Origin: Vulcanimicrobiota bacterium
GTDB taxonomy: Bacteria; Vulcanimicrobiota; Vulcanimicrobiia; Vulcanimicrobiales; Vulcanimicrobiaceae
Assembly (NCBI GenBank): GCA_003161435.1
Contig: PMOS01000031.1
Coordinates: 124,001-188,000, forward strand
Length of the DNA stretch: 64,000 nucleotides
Direction: 5' to 3'
Positions 34,200 through 42,553 of the stretch are shown here, in pieces. Within the stretch, counting starts at the first letter, position 1. The number at the start of each line of letters is the position of its first letter. The notes under the pieces are model-generated. The model saw nothing but the letters and a program-made list of their open reading frames with translations. It had not been told where the DNA came from and made no database searches. Position numbers and translations under genes: made by a program.

Positions 34200-35945
34200 A
34201 TGCGACTTCCGGTCCTGATCGCGCTGGCGAGCGCGCTTTTCGCGAGCGCGTCAGCGGCCGCGCTCGCACTCCCGCCGGCCAGCCTCGACGTCACCGCCAA
34301 CGGCGTCGCCTTCTATTTCAACCGCTTCATCGTCACGGCCGATGGAAACGTCCGGGTGCGCCTCTCCGACGGGACCGTCATCAGCGGGCAGACCTTCTCG
34401 ATGGACCTCAAGCTGAACCGGTATCTGGTGGCGGGGGACGTCCACGTCGACGGGCCGACCATTCACCAGGCCGGTGCGGCGTTCGCCGGCTATCCGGATC
34501 TGGACCGGTCGTACTTTTTGCCGGCCGGCGACACCCCCAGCCGCGAGACGTTCTTCGGAGTCGATTGGGCGCACCCGACGACGACGCGCGAGCAACCGGG
34601 CGACGCGTACTACTTCCCCGACCTGACCGGCGAGCGGGCCTACATCAAAGCCGGCGGCGTCCGCATCGTTCCGAAGATCAACGCGATGTTCAGCAACGCG
34701 CAGATCTACACGGCCGGAGTCTACCTCCCGGTGCCGCGCTACGTGGTGACGTTCGCGGCGAACTCCCACTTCTTCGAGAACACGTTCTTCGGCGGCAACT
34801 TCGACGTCGGCGTCCCGTTCAACGGATCGGCGCACAGCTTGACGGCCTTGCACTTGCGCAACGATCCGTACAACGGAACGTACCTCGCGTTCGACCAGCA
34901 TTTCGTGTGGGACCAGGACTACATCGCGTTCGGCATCGATCCGCTGACCCAGCAAGAGCGACAGTACAACCTGGTCGCGTACAAGCGCTGGACGCCCAAG
35001 CTCGAGAGCCGGCTGTTCGTGCAAGAGTCGGCGGCGCAGGCCGGGATCATCAACCGGCCGACCAATGCCGCCGGGTTCGCGGAGCTGCAGGTCGCCGGCG
35101 GTTTCCGCGGCTCCAACATCAGCTACACGCAAGACAACTACTATCAATACCTGCTGGGGATACCGAAGGGTCTTACCGACCTCAACACGCTGACCGCGAA
35201 CTTCGACCCGCGCTGGAAAGAGCACCCGGTCGACGGCGTGCTCGCGTTCACCGGCGGGCCGACGCCGCTCGTGAAGGGGAAGGTCGGCGTGTATCTGCGC
35301 CCCCGCGCCGGTGCAGGCTTTGCGCACGACATCTACGGCGAGGGCGGGTATTCCAACGAGCAGCCGGGTCCGCCCGACTCCTCCTATCACTACCTCGGCG
35401 GCACGCTCTACACCGCGCCGATCAGGTTGACGTCGACGGCGTCGCTGAGCGCGACGTACGACCGTCAGCGGATGTGGTTCAACCTGCCGCACGAAGTCGA
35501 CCTGGGCGATCTGCTCTTCACGGCAGCCGACTCGCTCGAGCGTCTGCACCTGCGCTACTACGTCGCCTACGAGGTCAAGACGACCGACGACTACTGGGGC
35601 AACCAACAGTTGGGCGCCTATCCACCCTACCCGAACACGGTGACGACGCAGTTCGGCACCTACGGCGGGCAAGCCGCGTTCCGCGGGCTCGGCACCTCGC
35701 GCGGCTACACCACGTCGTTGATCTATGCTCCGACGTCGTACTTCGCGTTCAAGACCACGCTCTCACGTTTCTATGATACGCCGGCGCCGGTGCCGGGGCT
35801 CTACGGCCAGCCGCCGTGGCAGCTCACGACCGACATTCGCTTCCGCGTATCGCGCCAAATTCTGGTCGACGTCTCCCGCGGCTATTACTTCAACTTCGCG
35901 GACGAGCGGTGGACGCCGGTGCTCGGGGTTCAAATATCGCCATGA
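34200..35945 (+). CDS. LptD/OstA-like outer-membrane protein (copy 1)
   Basis: ATG 34200 begins a signal peptide (MRLPVLIALASALFASASA). Residues ~27-110 form an OstA/LptA-like beta domain with FIVTADGNVRVRLSDGTVI followed by DLKLNRYLVAGDVHVDG. The remaining ~450 residues are aromatic, alternating strands typical of a C-terminal barrel, ending in a hydrophobic strand. LptD inserts LPS in the outer leaflet with LptE. The mature protein has no cysteine, so the disulfide switch of E. coli LptD cannot exist. At 581 residues it is shorter than E. coli LptD. The gene diverges from deoB with about 53 bases between starts. It overlaps the next gene by ATGA. Confidence 0.75.
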   Translation: MRLPVLIALASALFASASAAALALPPASLDVTANGVAFYFNRFIVTADGNVRVRLSDGTVISGQTFSMDLKLNRYLVAGDVHVDGPTIHQAGAAFAGYPDLDRSYFLPAGDTPSRETFFGVDWAHPTTTREQPGDAYYFPDLTGERAYIKAGGVRIVPKINAMFSNAQIYTAGVYLPVPRYVVTFAANSHFFENTFFGGNFDVGVPFNGSAHSLTALHLRNDPYNGTYLAFDQHFVWDQDYIAFGIDPLTQQERQYNLVAYKRWTPKLESRLFVQESAAQAGIINRPTNAAGFAELQVAGGFRGSNISYTQDNYYQYLLGIPKGLTDLNTLTANFDPRWKEHPVDGVLAFTGGPTPLVKGKVGVYLRPRAGAGFAHDIYGEGGYSNEQPGPPDSSYHYLGGTLYTAPIRLTSTASLSATYDRQRMWFNLPHEVDLGDLLFTAADSLERLHLRYYVAYEVKTTDDYWGNQQLGAYPPYPNTVTTQFGTYGGQAAFRGLGTSRGYTTSLIYAPTSYFAFKTTLSRFYDTPAPVPGLYGQPPWQLTTDIRFRVSRQILVDVSRGYYFNFADERWTPVLGVQISP

Positions 35946-36811
35946 CGTTTCGCCGGCTTTGTGCCTTGCTCGCCGCGCTCGTGCTCGTCGCGCTCGCGAT
36001 CCCGTCGCTCGCGCAGGGCGAGCTGGTGCGCTTCACCGGCCAGCTCCTCGACGTGCGCAGCGGTTACGTCTATTTCACGACCGGCGACGCGTTCAAGCTC
36101 GCGAGCGCGCTGCGCGTCAACGACTACGACACCGGAAAACCGACCACGACCCAGCCGCGGGCGAAGCTGTTCGCGCGCGCGATCTTGGATCCGGCGACCA
36201 AACAAGTCGTCGAGCTCGATATTACGGCCAAGCACTTGGCGCGCGACGTCGCGTACGACGCGGTGGCGCAACCGTTGTCGGCGACCAAACCGACGACCGA
36301 GAAGGCGCCCGAGATCGTCGGCGTCCACGTGACCGGCAAGGAGGTCGCGGTCGCCTTCCTGGTGACGGTGCCGCCGACGACGCCCTTGAACTCGGACGTG
36401 TACATCAGCACCGACGCGAGCGGCTGGAACCCGCAGGCGATCAAGCTGGACCGCATCGATGGTCAGCGCTATCGCGCCGTACGGCGGTTCGCGTCGGGGA
36501 CGAAGTTCGCGTTCCGCGTCACGCGCGGCTCGTGGAACTCGGTGGAGCTCGGCGACGACGGCCTCCAGGCCGCGCCGCATTTGTACTTCACCCAAGAGGT
36601 CGACGCGCAAGAAGCGCGCGTGACGATCTTCGCGTGGTCCGACGACCGCGGCAACGTCCCGCAAGCCGCGCAGCCCGGCGCCGTGCCGACGCCGTTCAAC
36701 CCGAACCCGTTCCCACCCGGAGGAATCTTCCCGGGCCCCCGCGTGACGCCGCCGGGCGGCTTCCCGACGCCGCGCCCACCGGGCTTCCCGAACCGCCCGC
36801 CGGGCACGTAG
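35942..36811 (+). CDS. Secreted beta-sandwich protein with E-set/CBM48-like domain (copy 1)
   Basis: ATG 35942 overlaps the stop of the LptD-like gene. The protein is 289 residues with a signal peptide (CALLAALVLVALAIPSLAQG). A domain in the second half reads VYISTDASGWNPQAIKLDRI, then KFAFRVTRGSWNSVEL, the pattern of E-set domains related to CBM20/CBM48 (an N-G-W-x-P turn and a final F-R-V-T-R-G-S-W strand). The C-terminus is Pro/Gly-rich. The same domain recurs in the second module at 38432-39028. Its pairing with an OM barrel suggests an accessory or plug role, perhaps analogous to LptE, but that is inference. Confidence 0.65.
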   Translation: MTFRRLCALLAALVLVALAIPSLAQGELVRFTGQLLDVRSGYVYFTTGDAFKLASALRVNDYDTGKPTTTQPRAKLFARAILDPATKQVVELDITAKHLARDVAYDAVAQPLSATKPTTEKAPEIVGVHVTGKEVAVAFLVTVPPTTPLNSDVYISTDASGWNPQAIKLDRIDGQRYRAVRRFASGTKFAFRVTRGSWNSVELGDDGLQAAPHLYFTQEVDAQEARVTIFAWSDDRGNVPQAAQPGAVPTPFNPNPFPPGGIFPGPRVTPPGGFPTPRPPGFPNRPPGT

Positions 36812-36827
36812 CGGGCTGCTCGCACGA

Positions 36828-38435
36828 ATGCGCGCCGCGCCGGCTTGTGTCGTTTTCGCGGCCTGCGCGGTGCTCTTGCCGGGCGCCGCGTCGGCGCGCG
36901 CTTCGGTTTCGCTCGACGGCGGCACGGTGGTCTTCTTCTCCGATACGCTCGCACTGATCGCACGCGACGGGGCGACGCTCACGCTCGCCGACGGAACGCG
37001 CGCGCGCGCCGACGCCGCGTACATCGACCTCAAGACCGATCGCGCCGTCTTGGCCGGTCACGCGCGCGTCGTGCGCGGCAGCGAAGCCGTGAGTGCCGAT
37101 GCGATCGCCCTCGAGCTCGACGGCGATCGCGTCGACCTGCTCGACGCTTCGACCGGCGTCTCGCACACGACGCGCCGGCTCGGTGCGGCGACGGCGGCCG
37201 AGTTCGACGCGGAGCGCTTCGCTTTCCCCGACGTCGACGATCGCAGCGCGTTCATCCGCTCGCGACACGCTACGATCACGCCGCACGCCGACGTGCGCTT
37301 CAAACCCGCCGCGTTCCCGACGTCGATCGGCGGGCTGCCGGTGCCGTCGTACCTGTACACCTACGCGACGGGCGCCGGGTTCGGCGCGACCAGCCTGGCT
37401 GGCGCAACCTTCGATCAACCGTACGGGCTGTTCGGCACGCAAACGTCGCTGACCGCGTTGCACGCGCGCTGGGAGGACGGCCCCGGCCCGGCGGTAGCGC
37501 TACAGCAACAGGTCGTCTCGGGCGACGACGCATACGCGGCCGTATCGCTCGACCAGCCGCTGCGCGGTTATTCGGTTCATGGTTTCAACGCCTACCGCCG
37601 GCTCGGCACGCGCTACTCCGCCGAAGCGGACGCGAGCGGCACGATCTACGGCACCGTGATGCACGGCGCGCTCACCGCGGCCTTCGGCGCAGCCGGTGGA
37701 CGGATGGACTACACGCGAACCACGGCCGGCGCGTCGTCGTACACGGCCAGCTTGCGCACGCCCGACGAGCCGCTGCCCGGCGGGCTGACGTGGCGTCTCA
37801 CCGGCAGCACCGGTTTCGACGCGCAGCGCGGGGGGCTGCTGTTCGAGCTGCCCGACGCGCACAACTATTCGACCGTGTGGCGAAAAGGGATCGACCTGTT
37901 TGTGGCGACGCCGGTCGTGCGCGTTCCGTTCGGTGCGACCCTCGCGACGACCGTCGACGCCGCGCGCACCTGGTACGCGTTTCCGCACACGTTCGACACG
38001 CTCTCCGCTACGGCGACGGCGTCGCGCGCCTTCTCGAAGAAGGTGACGTTGTTCGCCGGTTACCAGTCGACCTGGAGCGCCGACATTTATCCCGGCACGC
38101 AAACGCTGTTCTATCCGACGCCGATCACGCCGCTGCTGCTCCCCGACGGCACGCCGTACTACGGATACGCCGCGTTCACCGGCGCGCGAACGTTTCGCAG
38201 CCAGAACGTCGACCTGCAGGTCACTCCCGACCCGAACACGGCGTATCGTTTGTCGGTCGTGCACACGTCGGATTTCCCGCAGTTCGACGGGTTCGGACGG
38301 CCGGTATGGGAAGTGCGCGGAGACGTGCGCTTCCGGCCGTTCCCGAACATCGGGCTCGATGTCGGGCGCGCGTACGACTTCGCCTGGGGCGGGACGCGCT
38401 GGCAACCGCGCTGGAGCTTCGCGATCACGCCGTGA
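36828..38435 (+). CDS. LptD/OstA-like outer-membrane protein (copy 2)
   Basis: A 535-residue paralog of the gene at 34200-35945. After a signal peptide (ACAVLLPGAASARA), an OstA-like repeat region reads LALIARDGATLTLADGTRAR, then AAYIDLKTDRAVLAGHARVV. A ~400-residue barrel-like region follows. Both copies share SLTALH near the middle, and the barrel ends similarly (DVGRAYDFAWGGTRW against DVSRGYYFNFADERW). As in copy 1, no cysteine occurs after the signal peptide. It starts 16 bases after the first module and overlaps the next gene by GTGA, repeating the layout of module 1. Confidence 0.72.
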   Translation: MRAAPACVVFAACAVLLPGAASARASVSLDGGTVVFFSDTLALIARDGATLTLADGTRARADAAYIDLKTDRAVLAGHARVVRGSEAVSADAIALELDGDRVDLLDASTGVSHTTRRLGAATAAEFDAERFAFPDVDDRSAFIRSRHATITPHADVRFKPAAFPTSIGGLPVPSYLYTYATGAGFGATSLAGATFDQPYGLFGTQTSLTALHARWEDGPGPAVALQQQVVSGDDAYAAVSLDQPLRGYSVHGFNAYRRLGTRYSAEADASGTIYGTVMHGALTAAFGAAGGRMDYTRTTAGASSYTASLRTPDEPLPGGLTWRLTGSTGFDAQRGGLLFELPDAHNYSTVWRKGIDLFVATPVVRVPFGATLATTVDAARTWYAFPHTFDTLSATATASRAFSKKVTLFAGYQSTWSADIYPGTQTLFYPTPITPLLLPDGTPYYGYAAFTGARTFRSQNVDLQVTPDPNTAYRLSVVHTSDFPQFDGFGRPVWEVRGDVRFRPFPNIGLDVGRAYDFAWGGTRWQPRWSFAITP

Positions 38436-39028
38436 GCCCAGCTATCGTCATCATCGCCGCGGCGGCCGTGTCGCTGTTCCGAATCGTGCCGCTCGCCTGC
38501 GACGGGGATCGTCTCATCGTCGCGGGAGCCGGGGTTCTGCGCTTGGCCGACGGGGTGTCGTGCGCCGGCATCGTCCCCGGCCGCGCGATCGCGGTCGCGC
38601 TCGACGACGCCGGGCGCGCGACGCCGCAGCGGCTGAGCAGCGACGCGCTGCCCACCGCGAAGATCCCGCGCACCGCATACGTGCTCGCGCCGGCGGTCGA
38701 GCGCGACGCGGACGAAACCACGTTGGTCACCTCGACGATCGACGTCCTCGTCCCCGCGCGCACGCCGCCGAGCGATGACATCTATTTGAGCACGGAACGC
38801 ACGAGCTGGTCCCCGGCGGAAGTTCGGATGGATCGCGTCGACGCGCGCCACTTCCGTCTGGCGCTGCGGCTGCACCGCGGAGCGCGCGTCGCCTTCCGCG
38901 TCACGCGCGGTTCGTACGGCACCACCGAACGCGACGCGGCGCGCACGCTGCCGCCGGCGCACATCGCCGTCGGGGAACCGGACGCGCACATCACCGTCGT
39001 CATCCCGGCGTGGGCCGACATCGATTAG
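38432..39028 (+). CDS. Secreted beta-sandwich protein with E-set/CBM48-like domain (copy 2)
   Basis: GTG 38432 overlaps the preceding TGA (GTGA) and gives 198 residues. A hydrophobic N-terminus (IVIIAAAAVSLFRIVPLACD) may be a signal or lipoprotein sequence. The C-terminal domain reads DIYLSTERTSWSPAEVRMDR and ARVAFRVTRGSYGTTE, then HITVVIPAWADID, matching the same domain in the gene at 35942-36811 (VYISTD...W-P, FRVTRGSW and TIFAWSDD). This copy is shorter and lacks the Pro/Gly-rich tail. No enzymatic motif is visible. Confidence 0.6.
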   Translation: MSPAIVIIAAAAVSLFRIVPLACDGDRLIVAGAGVLRLADGVSCAGIVPGRAIAVALDDAGRATPQRLSSDALPTAKIPRTAYVLAPAVERDADETTLVTSTIDVLVPARTPPSDDIYLSTERTSWSPAEVRMDRVDARHFRLALRLHRGARVAFRVTRGSYGTTERDAARTLPPAHIAVGEPDAHITVVIPAWADID

Positions 39029-39125
39029 CACCTTTCGCAAGCGCGATCACCTCGCGGTCAATGCGCTCTGGATCGGGATCCACTTTCAGGACACGGCGAT
39101 CCTCGCGATCGTCGTTCCGGCGATC

Positions 39126-41354
39126 GTGCTACGGCTCGCGCCGCGCAACCACACCGCGATCCTCGAGGTGCTCGCGACGCTGGTGTTCATCGCCATCGCG
39201 GTCGTCCCGCCGATCGCCGGCGCGCTCTCCGATCGCGCGCGACGGCGTGGCGGCGATCGGCGCCGCGAGACGGCGATCTGGCTCGCCGTCGACGTTGCGG
39301 CGCTCGCCGGAATGGCCGCGTCGGCCTCGATCGGCGCGCTGGGCGCCGCGCTCATCGCCGCGACGATCGCGATGACGGCGGCGCAGACGATCTACCAGGC
39401 GTTGCTGCCGGAGGTCGTGCCGCGCTCCGCCTGGGGCGCCGCCTCGGCGATGCGCGGCGGGATGACGCTGGTCGGAACCGTGCTGGGCCTGCTCGCGGCC
39501 GCGTTGCTCGCGCCGTCGCTCGCGCTGCTGGCGATGGCGGCGGCGGTCGCGCTCTCTGCGATCTCGCTCGCGGCGATTCCGCTCGCGCCGCCCAGCGCGC
39601 CTCCGCCGCCGCACGCGATCGTTCGCGATCGCCACGATCTGGGCGTGACGCTGGTCGCGCGCGGTTGGATCGTGCTCGGCATGACGCTGTTGAACACGTA
39701 CGTCCTCTACTTTTTCGCCGACGTGCTGGGCGTGCGCGACGCATCGCGCGGAACCGGGATGGTCGCGGGGGCCGCGCTGCTCGGCGCGATCGTGTCGAGC
39801 ATCCTGGCCGGGCGTTTCTCCGACCGGTTCGACCGGCGCATCGTCGTCGCGCTCTCGGGCGTTCCGATGACGCTGGCCGCGCTTGGCTTCGCCTTGCTCC
39901 CCGACGCGCACTGGATCTTCGCTTATGCTGCGCTGTTCGGATTGGGTTTCGGCGGCGTGTTCTCGGTCGGCTATGCGCTCGCGCTCGATGCGATCCCGGA
40001 GATGGGCGACGTCGCGCGCGACCTCGGCGTCTGGGGAACGCTATCCAACTTGCCGCTGATCGCCGCCCCCGTGATCGGCGGCTGGATCATTGCGCACAGC
40101 GGGACCCCCGCCGACGGCTACCGGTGGCTGTTCGCCCTGGCCGCCCTGTGCTTCGCGATCGGTTCGCTGACGGTGCTGCACGTCGGCCGCAGGAGCGTCG
40201 TCCCGTTCTTGCAGACGTTCCTGGTCGGCCTGGCGGCCGTGATCCGGCAGCCGTTGTTCGCGTTGCGCTTGCGGGTGCGGCAATGGGGACGCCTGCCGAT
40301 GCGCCACCGGCGCACCGTGCTGGTCGCGAACCACCAGCACGAGGACGAGTCGGAGCTCATCGTCGAGCGCGCGTACGCGCAGTCGTTCGGCCGAACGTTG
40401 TATACCGCGTCGACGCGCCGTATGTACGAGCCGGGCTTCTTCGCGCTGCGGATGCCGTGGCTCGGTTTCATGCGCGGCGTCAATGCGGGGCCGCTGTTCC
40501 TCGCGATGGGGATGCTGCCGCTGGAGAACGAGCTGTCGTCGCGTCCGTTGCGCAGCCTCGTGCAAGCGGTGCACGCGCAACACGGCGATCTCGCGCTCGA
40601 GCTCGTCTTTCGCCCCGAGGCGCTGACGATCGCGCCGGCGAGCGCGACCAAGCTTTCCGACCTGTTGGTTCCGGCGTTATTCGTCGCCGGCGACACGCGC
40701 GTGCGCTTATCGTACGTGCGCGAGCCGTACCGCAAGGAACTGCTCGCCGCGCTGCGGGCCGGCGTCGACGAAGACATCGCGCGAATCGTCGACGTGGTGC
40801 AGCGCGGCGCGTCGTTCTTCGTCACGCCCGAAGGGTTCTACAGCGTCGACGGCCGGATGCGCCCGCTCAAAGGTATCGTCGAGTACCTCGTGCCGATCGC
40901 CGACGTGTGGCTGGCGGCGGTCGCGTTCGACCCGTTCCGTGGCCGGCGGCTCTCGATACTCTACCGCGTGCTGCCGTACGACCGCAGCACTGCGCTGGCC
41001 ACTGCGCTGGCCGCAGCGCGCCCGTTCACGACCAGCGCACTGCTCGCCGCGTGGCTGCTCGCGGTCGACCTGCCGTTCGACACGCACGAAGCGATCGACG
41101 GCGTGGTGCGGCTACGCGACGGATTGCCGCCCGGCGCGTTCGTCGATCCCGAGCTGATGCGCGAGCCCGGACGCTGCGTGCGCGAGGCACTCGACGTGAT
41201 GGCCGAACGCGGCTTTCTGCACGGCGACGGCACGCGCTACGCGATCGGCACGCGCGGCGGCGACCGCCGCTTCGCCGGCGTCACCGACATCGTCGCCTAC
41301 CAAGCAACCTTCGCCGCCGAAACGATCGCCGCCCTACGCACCATGTCACGCTGA
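39126..41354 (+). CDS. MFS transporter fused to a PlsC-like acyltransferase domain
   Basis: From GTG 39126 the protein has 742 residues. Residues 1 to about 360 are an MFS-type domain (11 visible helices plus a RFSDRFDRR A-like loop). Residues ~380-590 resemble PlsC acyltransferases, with TVLVANHQHEDESE at the NHx4D position, FFVTPEGFYSVDGRMRPLKG as the PEG motif and ADVWLAAVAFDPFRGR after it. The spacing from His to Asp in the first motif is imperfect. LplT-PlsC/Aas fusions in other bacteria take up and reacylate lysophospholipids, so this is a plausible function. The helix before 39126 (ALWIGIHFQDTAILAIVVPA) is coding-like but lacks a canonical start. The stop lies in a dispersed repeat. 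Confidence 0.7.
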   Translation: MLRLAPRNHTAILEVLATLVFIAIAVVPPIAGALSDRARRRGGDRRRETAIWLAVDVAALAGMAASASIGALGAALIAATIAMTAAQTIYQALLPEVVPRSAWGAASAMRGGMTLVGTVLGLLAAALLAPSLALLAMAAAVALSAISLAAIPLAPPSAPPPPHAIVRDRHDLGVTLVARGWIVLGMTLLNTYVLYFFADVLGVRDASRGTGMVAGAALLGAIVSSILAGRFSDRFDRRIVVALSGVPMTLAALGFALLPDAHWIFAYAALFGLGFGGVFSVGYALALDAIPEMGDVARDLGVWGTLSNLPLIAAPVIGGWIIAHSGTPADGYRWLFALAALCFAIGSLTVLHVGRRSVVPFLQTFLVGLAAVIRQPLFALRLRVRQWGRLPMRHRRTVLVANHQHEDESELIVERAYAQSFGRTLYTASTRRMYEPGFFALRMPWLGFMRGVNAGPLFLAMGMLPLENELSSRPLRSLVQAVHAQHGDLALELVFRPEALTIAPASATKLSDLLVPALFVAGDTRVRLSYVREPYRKELLAALRAGVDEDIARIVDVVQRGASFFVTPEGFYSVDGRMRPLKGIVEYLVPIADVWLAAVAFDPFRGRRLSILYRVLPYDRSTALATALAAARPFTTSALLAAWLLAVDLPFDTHEAIDGVVRLRDGLPPGAFVDPELMREPGRCVREALDVMAERGFLHGDGTRYAIGTRGGDRRFAGVTDIVAYQATFAAETIAALRTMSR

Positions 41355-41554
41355 GCGCACGATGTCACGCTGAGCGCAGTCGAAGCGCGAACGATGTTGC
41401 CTCGACTCCAACCCGAGGCTCGCATGACAATAGTCGTGCCGTTGCCCTGAGCCGGGCGAAGGGCCACTGCGACCGCGTCTGCTCGCACTCAAACGCAGAG
41501 CGCCGCGCGCGAGCGCGGGGCTCAACCTTTTTCGCGGTCGCCCTTCAGGATGAC
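41341..41554. repeat. Convergent junction with conserved-loop hairpins
   Basis: The gap between two converging genes holds the second cluster of the same repeat family. Elements are a partial copy at 41345-41362 (which supplies the stop codon of the MFS gene), a copy with core 41368-41387 (loop TGAGCGCAGTCGAA), one at 41444-41464 (GCCC/GGGC, loop TGAGCCGGGCGAA) and a shortened one at 41537-41554 (GTCGCCC-TTCA-GGATGAC). The block 41494-41546 matches 25005-25057 at 46 of 53 positions. No gene is visible. Confidence 0.8.
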
Positions 41555-41558
41555 ATTG

Positions 41559-41933
41559 TTAGTGGACGGTGATTGCGATGTCGCGGGCGGTTTCGACGCC
41601 GTCGATGCTGCGCGCGATGACCTGGAGGTCGTACCCGTGGCGCAGCCACGGCGGCAGCCACCATGGGACCGTGTAGTCGAGCGAGAACTTTCCGGGACCA
41701 TCTTGGCGCATCGCGATCGCGTGATAGTCGACGCGCACTTCGACGTAGCGCACGTTGGCGGAGGTTTCCACGCTGCCGTGCACGGGCCGCCCGGCGTGGA
41801 TCTGCGTGGTCGAGATCGCGAACGACTTGATGGTGGGATAGCCGTGCGGCGGCGGCGTCGGCCCGACGTGCGCATAATCGGCGGCCGAGGCGGCGTTGAC
41901 CGCCACGATCAGGGACAAGAACAACGCAAACAT
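41559..41933 (-). CDS. Small secreted Ig-like domain protein
   Basis: ATG 41933 gives 124 residues with a signal peptide (MFALFLSLIVAVNAASAADY). The mature protein is a single beta-sandwich-like domain: IKSFAISTTQIHAGRPVHGS, then DYTVPWWLPPWLRHGYDLQV and ARSIDGVETARDIAITV. It resembles the C-terminal domains of the lipoprotein at 41972-42523 and the membrane protein at 45929-47455 in the order of strands and in the DGR/DGV turn. No catalytic motif is visible. It lies 38 bases after the adjacent lipoprotein gene and likely shares its transcript. Confidence 0.55.
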   Translation of the reverse strand: MFALFLSLIVAVNAASAADYAHVGPTPPPHGYPTIKSFAISTTQIHAGRPVHGSVETSANVRYVEVRVDYHAIAMRQDGPGKFSLDYTVPWWLPPWLRHGYDLQVIARSIDGVETARDIAITVH

Positions 41934-41971
41934 GGACGGTACGGCCTTTGCCGCCGCGCTCGCCGGCGCCC

Positions 41972-42523
41972 TCAACGCACGCGCACTCCGACCGAGCTCT
42001 GCGTGCTCCGGCCCAGCGCGTCGCGCGCGACGAACGTCACCGCATAGCTTCCGCGGGCGAACGGTGGAAGCGGCGGGATCGTCGTACTCCCTGCGAACAC
42101 GCCGAGCCCGGTGCGCGGGACGGCGATCGAGACACCGCCCGCGCTCGCGACGACGCTGACGACGCCGGGCGTCGTGCGCACGACCGCGCTGACGACGGTC
42201 CCCGAGCCGACCACGCTCGGATGCACGCTCGCGCCGAGAATTTGGGGCGGCGCTGCCGGCGCCGGACGACTACGGCCTGACGGCGCAGCCGCCGTCCGGT
42301 GCGACGTGCCCGTCACCGGCGCCGTGGAGAGCGCGGGAGGCGGAACGGCCGGCGTTCGGCGCGGGGCCGCACGCGGCGAAACCCCGGCGGCCGGCCGGGA
42401 CGTAACGGCCGCCGGCGTCGCGGTACCCTGCGCCGGCGTGGTGCGCACGCAGGCGGCCAGGCACGCGGCGGCCGCTACCGCGACGGCGAGCGTTCGTACG
42501 ATGGTGGTCCTCCCCGAGGGCAA
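41972..42523 (-). CDS. Lipoprotein with Pro/Ala-rich linker and Ig-like domain
   Basis: The frame opens at TTG 42523 (183 residues) and contains a lipoprotein signal LAVAVAAAACLAAC. A stronger initiation site may be ATC at 42502-42500: a GGGGAGG Shine-Dalgarno lies six bases ahead of it, and starting there would put one residue before VRTLAVAV, ideal for a lipoprotein. A Pro/Ala/Thr linker follows, then a ~90-residue beta domain (PQILGASVHPSVVGSGTVVS to GRSTQSSVGVRV). It is divergent from the GtrB-like gene with only about 30 bases between starts. Confidence 0.6.
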   Translation of the reverse strand: MPSGRTTIVRTLAVAVAAAACLAACVRTTPAQGTATPAAVTSRPAAGVSPRAAPRRTPAVPPPALSTAPVTGTSHRTAAAPSGRSRPAPAAPPQILGASVHPSVVGSGTVVSAVVRTTPGVVSVVASAGGVSIAVPRTGLGVFAGSTTIPPLPPFARGSYAVTFVARDALGRSTQSSVGVRVR

Positions 42524-42553
42524 GAGTGAGAGCGGACGGACGGCGAGAACACC

